58,796 nucleotides of DNA from X23 sp050251575 (GCA_050251575.1 JBFWMP010000004.1:1-58796); one strand, 5' to 3'; positions 7,994-15,014 are shown, counted from the first letter of the stretch. Numbers and translations: made by a program. Notes: generated from the sequence alone by a model not told the origin.

Positions 7994-8583
7994 GGGTGAG
8001 CATGTGGAAACCCTTCCGGACTCAGGTAGTCACCTTCGGTCCTAACGGACTAACCAGCTGCGGCCGGTCATCCTCCAGGCTTTACTTCTGGGTCCGAGTA
8101 AGGATCTGTGGGGTGGGGGTTGGGGTCTTCAGAAAGGAGTCCTCGAAAATATTGTAATAGGTGTGGCTTACTTGGGGGAATTGCCTATTACAAAAATTCG
8201 AGGACGATTTAATGCGGACAGTACACTCCGGAATCAAGGATCTTCTCTAACGCTTCCTCCGTCAGCTATCGTTCAGACACCATTGATTCCTACGGTACAG
8301 ACCGCAACCGAAGGATAGGGAATATTGGCTGAAAAAAAGAGAAACGATTGAGGGTATATCTCTTGGGAAAAGCCAAGGCAAACCTGACACGCCGTGCTGA
8401 GTTGGGGTTACGGTAAGGGGGGCTCTAGGAGGCGTAAAAGGCCACTGGCCCCCCTTGCCGTTTGTTAGGGTAGCACGGCGGTCAAGTCTTATTCGATGTG
8501 AACATAAGAAGAATTTCTCTAGGGAAGGTTCAATTTATCCTTCCCATCGAAACGGCCCCGGCTGCTGGGGTCGTTTCTTTTTT
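7994..8583 (+). ncRNA. R-element copy B: candidate large structured RNA (about 590 nt)
   Basis: This is the most complete copy. The stem TCCTCGAA (8140-8147)/TTCGAGGA (8197-8204) encloses GTAATAGG (8154-8161)/CCTATTAC (8184-8191); in copy A the inner stem is GTAAGGGG/CCCCTTAC, so two base pairs changed on both sides. TGCGG near 8212 can pair with CCGCA near 8301, and GGAATCA with TGATTCC inside that. CGCCGTGCT (8390-8398) pairs with AGCACGGCG (8472-8480), enclosing CGGTAAGGGGGGC (8411-8423) with GCCCCCCTTGCCG (8448-8460). CTTAT/ATAAG (8488-8508), GGGAAGG/CCTTCCC and the terminator (8549-8583) follow. No ORF with a ribosome site fits. Confidence 0.7.
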
Positions 8584-8658
8584 CTCCGGATTGGGGAGAT
8601 ATGAAGCGTAATTGCTTGTGAAAAGATGTTTATTATAGCCTTTTATAGCGATAAATTA

Positions 8659-8687
8659 TTGCTTATTATCACGTGTTGTAGTATAAT
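8659..8687 (+). promoter_or_regulatory. CACGTG-spacer promoter 4
   Basis: TTGCTT (8659-8664), a 17-bp spacer and TATAAT (8682-8687), with CACGTG at 8670-8675. It lies downstream of R-element copy B and drives the gene at 8710. Confidence 0.75.
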
Positions 8688-8709
8688 ATATACATAGGAG
8701 AAAGAAAGG

Positions 8710-8892
8710 ATGAGAGATGTGATTTTAAATATTTGCTTAAGGTATCACAACATGGTTGATGAGAATATCTGTAAAGATTGTAAGGATAAGAATTGTAGAC
8801 ACGCAGGAGAACCAACGACTAAAGAACGGCTAGACACGGCTACTTATGGCACATGGGATTATTGGAATGGTGAGGAAGATGAAGCGTTATAA
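8710..8892 (+). CDS. small Cys/His protein (60 aa)
   Basis: AGGAGAAAGAAAGG precedes the ATG. Residues 20-32 contain CKDCKDKNCRH, a compact likely zinc site. The C-terminus is acidic, with GTWDYWNGEEDEAL resembling the acidic Trp-rich tail of the 3093 product. It is expressed from CACGTG promoter 4. No family recognised. It belongs to the set of tiny Cys-rich proteins linked to these promoters. Confidence 0.6.
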   Translation: MRDVILNICLRYHNMVDENICKDCKDKNCRHAGEPTTKERLDTATYGTWDYWNGEEDEAL

Positions 8893-8922
8893 AAAAGGTA
8901 AATTTTCTATGCTAATGTATTA

Positions 8923-8951
8923 TTCTTATGTAACACGTGCGGACTTATAAA
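8923..8951 (+). promoter_or_regulatory. CACGTG-spacer promoter 5
   Basis: CACGTG at 8934-8939 is six bases before TATAAA (8946-8951). The -35 region (about 8923-8928) is weaker than in the other copies. It precedes the gene at 8974 and lacks an R-element. Confidence 0.5.
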
Positions 8952-8973
8952 AGAGGATAGGGGAGATTAGACA

Positions 8974-9249
8974 ATGCTAAACTGTAACCAATTGTTAAAT
9001 AAGGAAAAAGTGGTTGCTATATTATTAAGCAATGGGGATATCGTTCAAAGAAGAGAAGAACAGTTTTTTCAGATGGGTAAGTCACAAGAATTTTGGGAAT
9101 TATGGGGCTACAACGGTGCATCTCTAGAGCGTTTGGCACAGTTTAATAAAAACAAGGTTCAGTGGGTTTTTGATGATAATCCCACTGAACATGATATCAA
9201 CGAGAGCTCCGGTGTTGTGACCTATCGTTTTGTAAAATGTTTCGAATAA
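8974..9249 (+). CDS. hypothetical protein (91 aa)
   Basis: GAGGATAGGGGAGATT lies before the ATG. The product is soluble, with an N-terminal beta-like stretch (VVAILLSNGDIVQRREEQ), a Trp/Glu-rich helix and a C-terminal strand. No Cys motif or membrane segment. It is followed by the 31-base hairpin at 9269-9299. Unknown family. Confidence 0.6.
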   Translation: MLNCNQLLNKEKVVAILLSNGDIVQRREEQFFQMGKSQEFWELWGYNGASLERLAQFNKNKVQWVFDDNPTEHDINESSGVVTYRFVKCFE

Positions 9250-9268
9250 TTTACAATTTCTTTTGCTT

Positions 9269-9299
9269 TCATTTGGGGAGGCACGGCCTCCCTAAATGA
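9269..9299. repeat. hairpin after the 8974 gene
   Basis: TCATTT plus GGAGGC pair with GCCTCC plus AAATGA around ACG. There is no T tract, as with the other hairpins that close small genes here. Confidence 0.55.
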
Positions 9300-9324
9300 A
9301 TCACAGAAAAGGGGTTTTTTAGAG

Positions 9325-9597
9325 ATGGATAATAAAGATTTATTACCTGAATATTGCTATGGCTTACAGCTTACTAGCAAGCAAATAATACTAATCAAAA
9401 AGGGGAGTAGGGGTTATTGTGAAACGTGTTGCCCTGAAGGGGCTACTCAGGAAATGGTAGATAAACTCAATGAGCAGCTGGGGGTATCAAAGGCCCAAGC
9501 GGAAGCTATGTCAGTCGGATCTATGTTTGGCTGGGATGTTCCAGGAGCAGATCCCCGGTGTTATGAAAATACCAAAGAGGATTTTCGGTGTAAATAA
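9325..9597 (+). CDS. hypothetical protein with Cys residues (90 aa)
   Basis: AAAGGGG lies upstream of the ATG. Residues 31-36 contain CETCC, with further Cys at 12, 79 and 89. The middle part (ATQEMVDKLNEQLGVSKAQAEAMSVGSMFGW) is a clear amphipathic helix ending in a Gly/Trp turn. It may be a small metal-binding or disulphide protein of the accessory region. No family recognised. Confidence 0.6.
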   Translation: MDNKDLLPEYCYGLQLTSKQIILIKKGSRGYCETCCPEGATQEMVDKLNEQLGVSKAQAEAMSVGSMFGWDVPGADPRCYENTKEDFRCK

Positions 9598-9617
9598 TAA
9601 GCAACCAGACATAATTA

Positions 9618-9656
9618 AAACCATTCAAGGGGAGATCTTCTTTCCTTGAATGGTTT
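9618..9656. repeat. 13-bp stem hairpin
   Basis: AAACCATTCAAGG (9618-9630) pairs perfectly with CCTTGAATGGTTT (9644-9656). There is no T tract. It lies between the 9325 and 9683 genes. Confidence 0.6.
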
Positions 9657-9682
9657 ACCATAGAAGATGGGGGAATTTACGA

Positions 9683-10204
9683 ATGATAATATCAGGTAAT
9701 AATCTAAGGTTGTGTTATTGGAAAAGAACGAAGTCGGGGAGTGGTTATGTAAATCTTCCGGAGATTGAGACGGGCGTATATGGGTATGATCTACAGTCCG
9801 GACAGAAGATTTTTAGGTTGGCTTATGATAACACGAATTTAGAACGTTACTTCGATTGCTTAATCCATGATGTTAACGAACAAGGAGTGCTAATTTCACA
9901 TTTTCTATCCAAAGATGAAAAGAGGACATTTGTCCCTTGGGCGAAAGAATTTCCTTGCCCTGCTCCCAATGGTCCTGTTGTAAAGTGTGAATTATATATT
10001 GAGCCTTGTGAGTATCTTTATGAATTAAATCTTATGAGGGATATTCTTTCATATAAGATTCCTTATGATTCCTTATGTGATGGTAAATTGGATAAAGATA
10101 AAGGTCATGGAATATGGTATAAACACGGTGGCTGGCGCACTCTATCAAAGTATGAAGAAAATCTAGATCGCTTCTTTAGGTTTGGGCAAATGGAGATTAT
10201 TTAA
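9683..10204 (+). CDS. hypothetical protein (173 aa)
   Basis: The ATG at 9683 has GATGGGGGA eight bases upstream and is preferred to 9650, which overlaps the hairpin at 9618-9656. Soluble and aromatic-rich. The first 90 residues are predicted beta (GYVNLPEIETGVYGYDLQ and similar), followed by PC-containing loops and a helical C-terminus. A GKLDKDKGHGIWYKHGGWR segment near residues 137-155 is Lys/His/Gly-rich. No recognised family. Confidence 0.6.
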   Translation: MIISGNNLRLCYWKRTKSGSGYVNLPEIETGVYGYDLQSGQKIFRLAYDNTNLERYFDCLIHDVNEQGVLISHFLSKDEKRTFVPWAKEFPCPAPNGPVVKCELYIEPCEYLYELNLMRDILSYKIPYDSLCDGKLDKDKGHGIWYKHGGWRTLSKYEENLDRFFRFGQMEII

Positions 10205-10216
10205 TTATTAATTCTG

Positions 10217-10414
10217 GTGGGAGGGGGATTTATCATTAATAATAAAAAATTAGAATTCTATTGGGACGAAGGCTTTAGATATGTAAGAGTTTTAATAGAT
10301 AATGAAGTAAGCATTATGAGCATTATAGTCGCAAACGAGGTTATTCTTTATTACGGCGCAGATATCATTTTGGGCGTAGATGATTTTGGATATGTAGGGG
10401 AGGCTGGATTTTAA
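10217..10414 (+). CDS. small hypothetical protein with odd start (about 60-65 aa)
   Basis: The only conventional start is GTG 10217, but a very strong ribosome site (GGGAGGGGG, 10219-10227) lies inside the first codons. The codon correctly placed for that site is ATT at 10235, giving a protein beginning INNKKLEFYWDEGFRYVRV. Either a rare ATT start is used or the ribosome site misleads. The product is beta-rich, with YVRVLIDNEVSIMSIIVAN strands. Unknown function. Confidence 0.5.
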   Translation: MGGGFIINNKKLEFYWDEGFRYVRVLIDNEVSIMSIIVANEVILYYGADIILGVDDFGYVGEAGF

Positions 10415-10426
10415 AAATACGAGGGT

Positions 10427-10650
10427 CTGCCAGGGCAAACCTGACACGCCGTGCTGAGTTGGGGTTACGGTAAGGGGGGCTCTAGGAGGCGTAAAAGGCC
10501 ACTGGCCCCCCTTGCCGTTTGTTAGGGTAGCACGGCGGTCAAGTCTTATTCGATGTGAACATAAGAAGAATTTCTCTAGGGAAGGTTCAATTTATCCTTC
10601 CCATCGAAACGGCCCCGGCTGCTGGGGTCGTTTCTTTTTTCTCCGGATCG
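10427..10650 (+). ncRNA. R-element copy C, 3' module only
   Basis: It begins at CTGCCAGGGC and carries the CGCCGTGCT/AGCACGGCG outer stem, the CGGTAAGGGGGGC/GCCCCCCTTGCCG inner stem, CTTAT/ATAAG, GGGAAGG/CCTTCCC and the terminator (10616-10650). From the outer stem to the end it is almost identical to copy B, with only one change noticed over about 250 bases. The 5' half is absent. It starts at the same internal point as copy D. A CACGTG promoter follows. Confidence 0.65.
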
Positions 10651-10704
10651 GGGAGATATGAAGCGTACAATCAAAGGAGAAAGGTTTTTCTAATCAATCT
10701 ATTA

Positions 10705-10733
10705 TTGCATTTTGACACGTGATGTTATATAAT
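10705..10733 (+). promoter_or_regulatory. CACGTG-spacer promoter 6 (ardC)
   Basis: TTGCAT (10705-10710), 17 bp and TATAAT (10728-10733), with CACGTG at 10716-10721. It drives the ArdC-like gene. Confidence 0.75.
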
Positions 10734-10775
10734 ATACATAGAGAGACGGAACGAACGTTAAAGGAGATGTTTTAA

Positions 10776-11621
10776 ATGGCAAATGTCTATGAAATCGTTA
10801 CTGAACAGATTATTAAAAAATTAGAGCAAGGTGTTATTCCTTGGCGTAAACCTTGGATCAATAGAGGAAATGTGCCGGTGAATTGGCTAACCCAAAAACC
10901 TTATAGAGGAATTAATACAATGATTCTTGATCCCGGTGAGTACGCAACTTTTAAGCAAATAAATGAGTTTGGGGGGAAAATAAAGAAGGGTGCAGCCGGT
11001 TCAATTGTTGTTTTTTGGAAGTGGATTGATAAAGTTAATGACGAAGGGCAAGCGGAAAGAATTCCCTTTCTTAGATATTACAAGGTTTGGGAAATCAATA
11101 CCCAAGTAGAAGGATTAAACAGTCGGAGAAAAAATGATGAAGTTCAATTTGAACATGATCCGATTGAAGAAGCTGAAAAAATTATTGCTGGCTTTATCAA
11201 TAAACCAAATATCAAATACGCATCCGATAGGGCCTATTATTCTCCAGCATTAGATTTTGTAAGCGTTCCACCTTTAGTAGACTATCATCAACCTGTTGAA
11301 TATTATTCAACTCTCTTTCATGAATTAGGGCATAGCACAGGTCATCCTTCGCGGCTCAAGCGAAACACCCTTATAGCACCGGCTGCCTTTGGGTCAGAAA
11401 TTTATAGTAAAGAAGAATTAGTTGCTGAAATGTCTGCCGCAATGTTGGCCGGGTTCGCCGGATTTTCTGAAATGGTTCTTGATAATTCCGCAGCCTATAT
11501 CAATTCATGGCTTAGGAAGCTTAAGGAAGATTCGAGAATGGTTGTTATGGCAGCTAGTCAAGCACAAAAGGCCGTTGATCATATTTTAGGCAATACTTTC
11601 AATGGCCCGGAAGAGTGTTAA
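10776..11621 (+). CDS. ardC: ArdC-like antirestriction protein (ssDNA-binding domain plus zincin)
   Basis: Residues 4-110 match the ArdC-type ssDNA-binding domain, beginning VYEIVTEQIIKKLEQGVIPWRKPW. Residues 130-280 are a metallopeptidase-like domain with HELGH (182-186), followed by STGHPSRL, as in ArdC and phage zincin proteins. ArdC proteins protect incoming plasmid DNA against restriction in the recipient, probably by covering ssDNA. AAAGGAGATG precedes the start. The gene is driven by CACGTG promoter 6 directly behind R-element copy C and is closed by the hairpin at 11634-11655. Confidence 0.85.
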   Translation: MANVYEIVTEQIIKKLEQGVIPWRKPWINRGNVPVNWLTQKPYRGINTMILDPGEYATFKQINEFGGKIKKGAAGSIVVFWKWIDKVNDEGQAERIPFLRYYKVWEINTQVEGLNSRRKNDEVQFEHDPIEEAEKIIAGFINKPNIKYASDRAYYSPALDFVSVPPLVDYHQPVEYYSTLFHELGHSTGHPSRLKRNTLIAPAAFGSEIYSKEELVAEMSAAMLAGFAGFSEMVLDNSAAYINSWLRKLKEDSRMVVMAASQAQKAVDHILGNTFNGPEEC

Positions 11622-11633
11622 AAAAAATGGACA

Positions 11634-11655
11634 CCAGGGGGATAAATCCCCCTGG
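11634..11655. repeat. hairpin after ardC
   Basis: CCAGGGGG (11634-11641) pairs with CCCCCTGG (11648-11655). There is no T tract. Confidence 0.55.
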
Positions 11656-11689
11656 CCCCTATAAGGGTAAAATGAAGGGTGGAATTCAA

Positions 11690-11887
11690 ATGAATATTTC
11701 AATTTGCGTTCATGAGTTTTATAAAAATCCGGAAAAGGCTATTGCGGCCGTGGATCTTGAGGATGAATTAGATTATCACAAAAATACTCATGGCCGTTTG
11801 CCAAAGAAAGTAAATATAATCCCATTATGGGCTGATTGTGACAGTTATAAATGTGATAAAAATACTATGACGTTATTCGCAAGCTAG
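11690..11887 (+). CDS. small hypothetical protein (65 aa)
   Basis: The start at 11690 follows GAAGGGTGG; the longer upstream reading frame runs through the hairpin and is unlikely. The product has a short helical N-terminal half and conserved-looking Cys residues (CVHEFYKNPEKAIAAVD; later CDSYKCD). It probably lies on the ardC transcript. No family recognised. Confidence 0.55.
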   Translation: MNISICVHEFYKNPEKAIAAVDLEDELDYHKNTHGRLPKKVNIIPLWADCDSYKCDKNTMTLFAS

Positions 11888-11900
11888 ATCCGGTTGTCGG

Positions 11901-11928
11901 GGCAGTTTCTCTCTTTAGAGGCTGCCCA
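11901..11928. repeat. hairpin before promoter 7
   Basis: GGGGCAG and CTGCCC form the stem, with TCTCT/AGAG pairing in the loop. There is no T tract. Coordinates are approximate. Confidence 0.4.
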
Positions 11929-11944
11929 ATAGCCATATCGTCTA

Positions 11945-11973
11945 TTGTTAAATAGTACGTGTTATAATATAAT
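11945..11973 (+). promoter_or_regulatory. TACGTG variant of the CACGTG promoter (7)
   Basis: TTGTTA (11945-11950), a 17-bp spacer and TATAAT (11968-11973). The spacer motif is TACGTG (11956-11961), a one-base variant. It has no R-element. Confidence 0.6.
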
Positions 11974-11995
11974 ATTTTATAAGGGGGATAAATTC

Positions 11996-12301
11996 ATGAA
12001 TTCAAGTCAAGTATTAAGTAATAAGGTGGAAAAAACTAATGATGGTTTTCAAATTATTTTTTCTTCTGAACAAGGGGATGTTATTTATACCCTTAATTAT
12101 GAACAATTTATTTCATTAAGAGAAAATATTGAAAACACTATTGAACCGGATCGAGTATTTAACAGTCGTATTAAGAAGCTGAAAGAATTTAAAAGACAGG
12201 CTTATAAAAGTTATTTGGATGAAAGAGATCCAGAAATAAAGGCTCAAAAATTAAAGCTCTACTTAGAATCCAAAAAGCTTGTTTCTGATCTAGAAGGGTA
12301 G
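11996..12301 (+). CDS. hypothetical protein (101 aa)
   Basis: The ATG at 11996 has AAGGGGGATAAATTC upstream. Residues 1-50 are beta-like (GFQIIFSSEQGDVIYTLNYEQF). Residues 50-100 form a charged helix rich in Lys, Arg and Glu. It is the first gene of a short operon with the 12311 regulator and the TraX-like gene. Unknown family. Confidence 0.6.
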   Translation: MNSSQVLSNKVEKTNDGFQIIFSSEQGDVIYTLNYEQFISLRENIENTIEPDRVFNSRIKKLKEFKRQAYKSYLDERDPEIKAQKLKLYLESKKLVSDLEG

Positions 12302-12310
12302 GGGTATTAA

Positions 12311-12940
12311 ATGGTTGTTAAACCAGTAGCGCAGATCTATGTTTATATTCACAGTAATGAGCTTAAAGATGCAATTTTCGCATATGCAGAAGCAACAAAT
12401 CAAAACGTTTATGATGTTATTGCTGATGTATGGAGGAAGATGCTTGATAGTAAGGATTATTCAATAAAATCTACTATCGGCAGTTCCCAGGGAGAGAACC
12501 CAAGGATTTCTTTAACAATGGATATTCATATTGCTAATGAGGCTCAAAAGATATTTGATCATCTAGCAGCTGAGGGAGTTAAAGGTGTGAGTTGGACCTC
12601 TTGGACACAGGAAGGAATCTGGCGGTACCTTGAACCGGTTCTTTTAAAAGAGGGCTACCTGAAGGATAAAGTTTTTAGGGATAAAGCTCAAGCAGCTAGA
12701 AATATAAAATATCTTCGTAGTGCGAAAGGACTTTCACAAAATGAATTTATAGATATTTACTTGACGGTTGAAGATGAAAAGTTAATAAGTTTGCCACAAT
12801 ATAGTTTGATCGAAAGATCAGGGAAGGGGAATGTAGAACGGCTAGTAAGCCAGCTGGCCGAGGTTCTTAAAATTGATGAGGAAATTCTTTACAGTCCTTC
12901 GACAGAGTTTTTAAATGCTTTAAATTTCGGAAAAATTTAA
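12311..12940 (+). CDS. XRE-type HTH protein with N-terminal domain (209 aa)
   Basis: The C-terminal part (about residues 125-195) reads as an XRE-like helix-turn-helix: AARNIKYLRSAKGLSQNEFI, then LPQYSLIERSGKGNVERLVSQLAEVLKI. The N-terminal 120 residues contain two similar helical segments (LKDAIFAYAEATNQNVYDVIADVW; ANEAQKIFDHLAAEGVKGVSW...), perhaps ribbon-helix-helix-like. A DNA-binding regulator is likely. It is the only XRE-type regulator in the first 14 kb, so it is a candidate reader of the CACGTG sites, but the sequence does not prove this. Confidence 0.65.
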   Translation: MVVKPVAQIYVYIHSNELKDAIFAYAEATNQNVYDVIADVWRKMLDSKDYSIKSTIGSSQGENPRISLTMDIHIANEAQKIFDHLAAEGVKGVSWTSWTQEGIWRYLEPVLLKEGYLKDKVFRDKAQAARNIKYLRSAKGLSQNEFIDIYLTVEDEKLISLPQYSLIERSGKGNVERLVSQLAEVLKIDEEILYSPSTEFLNALNFGKI

Positions 12941-12957
12941 TATAGCCATGAAAATGT

Positions 12958-13566
12958 ATGATTAATATAATTGCGTTGTTGACGATGTTTATAGACCATA
13001 TCGGAGCTCTTTTCTTTCCTGATATGCAGATCTTTTCTCTTATTGGCCGGATCTCTTTTCCGTTATTTTCCTGGGGAATAGCCAGGGGCTATCGATTAAC
13101 AAGGGATTTTAAAAAATATGCTGCCCGGTTATTTCTTTTAGCTCTAGTTTCACAGGTTCCTTACTATTTGTTGTTTGAGAATGGTTTGCTTAATATCTGT
13201 TTTACTCTTTTGGCAGGGCTTTTTCTGCTAAGGATTTATGATTCTAAATCAAATGGATTTATTAAGTTACTTCAGGTTGTTGTTATCCTTGGGATCTCTT
13301 TTGTTTTTCGTTTTGACTATGGTGTATATGGTGTTCTTACAATATGGGTATTTCATAAGTTTTGGAATCAGGATATCGTTGTTTTTTACCAGGGCGGATT
13401 AACGCTATTTAGCATACTGTTATTCGGGTATGATCCAATTCAGCTTTTTTCAATTTTTGCTTCATTCATTATACTAATTTTTAAAACAAGCGATTTAAGA
13501 TTAAACAGAGTAATTCAGTATAGCTTTTATCCGGCCCATCTATTTCTACTTTTTGTGTTGAGTTAG
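12958..13566 (+). CDS. traX: TraX-family membrane protein
   Basis: A polytopic membrane protein with about six hydrophobic segments. The N-terminal MINIIALLTMFIDHIGALFF, the IGRISFPLFSWGIARGYRLT loop and the RLFLLALVSQVPYY helix are the signature regions of the TraX family (acyltransferase-like). In F-like plasmids TraX N-acetylates pilin. Related proteins are common on Gram-positive elements with unknown substrates. The start lacks a clear ribosome site and may be coupled to the upstream gene. It ends 12 bases before the 13579 gene. Confidence 0.8.
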   Translation: MINIIALLTMFIDHIGALFFPDMQIFSLIGRISFPLFSWGIARGYRLTRDFKKYAARLFLLALVSQVPYYLLFENGLLNICFTLLAGLFLLRIYDSKSNGFIKLLQVVVILGISFVFRFDYGVYGVLTIWVFHKFWNQDIVVFYQGGLTLFSILLFGYDPIQLFSIFASFIILIFKTSDLRLNRVIQYSFYPAHLFLLFVLS

Positions 13567-13578
13567 GGGGCAATTAAT

Positions 13579-14010
13579 ATGCTTAAAATTATATTTAGGG
13601 TTTGGGCTATTCTTACGCTGATCTCGTTTTTTCTTGGTATCGCATTTTTTGCTAATTTGACTTATTCGTTACTCGTCCCGTCATTGGAGGGAACCGGCAT
13701 TACGTTTACTGATTTTTTCAAGAAAGATCTTGATCCGGAGAAGGCAAAAAAGCTTGAAGGAAATTTAAGTATTCAAAGTGAAAATTTAGCCCATGAAACT
13801 TCCGAGAGCTTTAGACAGTTACTAAGAGGTTTATTTCAATATACAGATTATAGCTCAATGCCGGAAATAGAATACCCATATCCAGAGACGGATGAGGTTT
13901 TCAAAATGATTGAAGAAACATCTCAACAAGGATTACAGCAGGGGTTGAAAGAGGCTAAAGATGCTGAAGCTATTTACGATCAAGTCAGGAAAGAAACTTT
14001 ATCAAAATAG
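13579..14010 (+). CDS. membrane-anchored hypothetical protein (143 aa)
   Basis: GGGGGCAATTAAT lies before the ATG. One N-terminal membrane helix spans about residues 8-33 (VWAILTLISFFLGIAFFANLTYSLLVP). It is followed by a soluble, charged, helical tail rich in Glu and Gln, probably outside or in the wall space. It is the last gene of the operon ending at the oriT candidate region. No family recognised. Confidence 0.6.
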   Translation: MLKIIFRVWAILTLISFFLGIAFFANLTYSLLVPSLEGTGITFTDFFKKDLDPEKAKKLEGNLSIQSENLAHETSESFRQLLRGLFQYTDYSSMPEIEYPYPETDEVFKMIEETSQQGLQQGLKEAKDAEAIYDQVRKETLSK

Positions 14011-14115
14011 TATAATATTCAATAAAAACCTGACTCTTAATAGTAGATAGCTAGGTTTATATATATATATATATGTACGTTTGTTCAAATGTATAATTAT
14101 CTTTGTGATTGGTTT

Positions 14116-14143
14116 GCCCGGCGGTTTAACGCCGGGTTTTTTT
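14116..14143 (+). terminator. intrinsic terminator before the tandem repeats
   Basis: CCCGGCG (14117-14123) pairs with CGCCGGG (14130-14136), followed by seven T. A (TA)n run lies about 50 bases upstream. Confidence 0.85.
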
Positions 14144-14355
14144 CTGCAAAGAATCACCCCAGGGGAAGGACGGGAAAGAGCTGGCTCGAATCTCCAAAGC
14201 ATCGGCCGGGGGATCAGCTGCAAAGAATCACCCCAGGGGAAGGACGGGAAAGAGCTGGCTCGAATCTCCAAAGCATCGGCCGGGGGATCAGCTGCAAAGA
14301 ATCACCCCAGGGGAAGGACGGGAAAGAGCTGGCTCGAATCTCCAAAGCATCGGCC
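14144..14355. repeat. 74-bp tandem repeats (2.9 copies), oriT candidate
   Basis: Units start at 14144, 14218 and 14292, each 74 bp and essentially identical, beginning CTGCAAAGAATCACCCC. The third is cut at about 14355. 74 is not a multiple of three, so the frames open through it are not coding. The block is GC-richer than its surroundings. It sits between a terminator and the promoter of the relaxase operon, the usual place for oriT with binding sites for the accessory protein. Iterons for a replication protein are the alternative. Confidence 0.75.
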
Positions 14356-14403
14356 AAAAAGACCGTAACGGAGTTAGAACGGAGGGAAGGCAGGATAAGG
14401 AGG

Positions 14404-14502
14404 TACCACATATTATAGGCAGAGCCTATAAATCCTCTAAATATAGTAGTTTGGCAGTTGTACCACATACATATTGATATATACCATAAGTGGTAGTATA
14501 AT
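14404..14502 (+). promoter_or_regulatory. mobilisation operon promoter with TACCACA operator sites
   Basis: TTGATA (14474-14479), a 17-bp spacer and TATAAT (14497-14502). The spacer contains the inverted repeat ACCA-TAAG-TGGT (14483-14494). Further TACCACAT half-sites lie at 14404 and 14461, and the hairpin TTATAGGC-AGA-GCCTATAA at 14413-14431. The ribbon-helix-helix protein encoded downstream is the likely ligand, both as repressor and as relaxosome factor. Confidence 0.6.
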
Positions 14503-14537
14503 AATAATAGGGGATATAGTAAATAATGGAGGAATAT

Positions 14538-14618
14538 ATGGGGGATGGAGATGCAGATTTCTTCGATTGGATAGATGAAATCGAAGTAGGTGAATACAAA
14601 AGGGATGGTGGGGTCTAG
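14538..14618 (+). CDS. very small acidic protein (26 aa, or 30 aa from 14526)
   Basis: AATGGAGGAATAT gives a good ribosome site for ATG 14538. The product is acidic (GDGDADFFDWIDEIEVGEY). Its stop directly abuts the GTG start of the accessory protein gene, so it may be translated mainly to couple into that gene. A functional peptide cannot be excluded. Confidence 0.45.
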   Translation: MGDGDADFFDWIDEIEVGEYKRDGGV

Positions 14619-15014
14619 GTGAAGTTTCAGCAAGTTCATTTAAGAGTTGAAGAAGAGATTTATAACAAGATAACGAAAATTGCAGAGCAGAATAAGGAAA
14701 GTATTGCTGAGGTTATAAGGCAATTAGTAAGGGATGGACTAGCATTAAAGGTAACAGAGGAAAACACTGATTTGATTGCTAAAATAGTCCGTCAGCAGAT
14801 GGAGATCGTAATTAAGCCACATATTGAGAGACTGGCAGCTCTTTCAAGTAAGTCAGGACATATGAGTGCAACCGCAGCTTTTTTAAACGTTCAGGCTCTA
14901 ATGGATCTGGTCCCCAAAGAGAACAGAAAAGATATTAGACCTATGTATGAAAGTGCAAGAAAAAAGTCAGCGGCATATATGAAGACGAGGGCTGAGGATT
15001 GGGATAATGTCTAA
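14619..15014 (+). CDS. ribbon-helix-helix mobilisation accessory protein (131 aa)
   Basis: Residues 1-48 fit a ribbon-helix-helix: strand KFQQVHLRVEEE, then helices YNKITKIAEQNKESIAEVIR and QLVRDGLAL. The C-terminal 80 residues are helical and probably mediate oligomerisation. Proteins of this type bind near oriT, help load the relaxase and repress their operon. The GTG start abuts the preceding stop. Its position directly behind the tandem repeats and in front of the relaxase supports the role. Confidence 0.75.
   Translation: MKFQQVHLRVEEEIYNKITKIAEQNKESIAEVIRQLVRDGLALKVTEENTDLIAKIVRQQMEIVIKPHIERLAALSSKSGHMSATAAFLNVQALMDLVPKENRKDIRPMYESARKKSAAYMKTRAEDWDNV

Noticed and set aside
7945..8157. 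70-codon frame over the end of the radical SAM gene and copy B
   Set aside because: It runs through a terminator and the RNA element, and has no homologue in the other copies.
7994..8583. R-element as a group II intron, group I intron, RNase P RNA or tmRNA
   Set aside because: No domain V-like hairpin, no intron core elements and no RNase P or tmRNA signature sequences were found by eye.
14055..14075. (TA)n run as a microsatellite of interest
   Set aside because: A short simple repeat in an AT-rich gap; no function can be supported.
14089..14418. Overlapping frames through the 74-bp tandem repeats on both strands
   Set aside because: The unit length is not a multiple of three, so each frame only reads the same DNA in shifted phases. 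They start inside a terminator.
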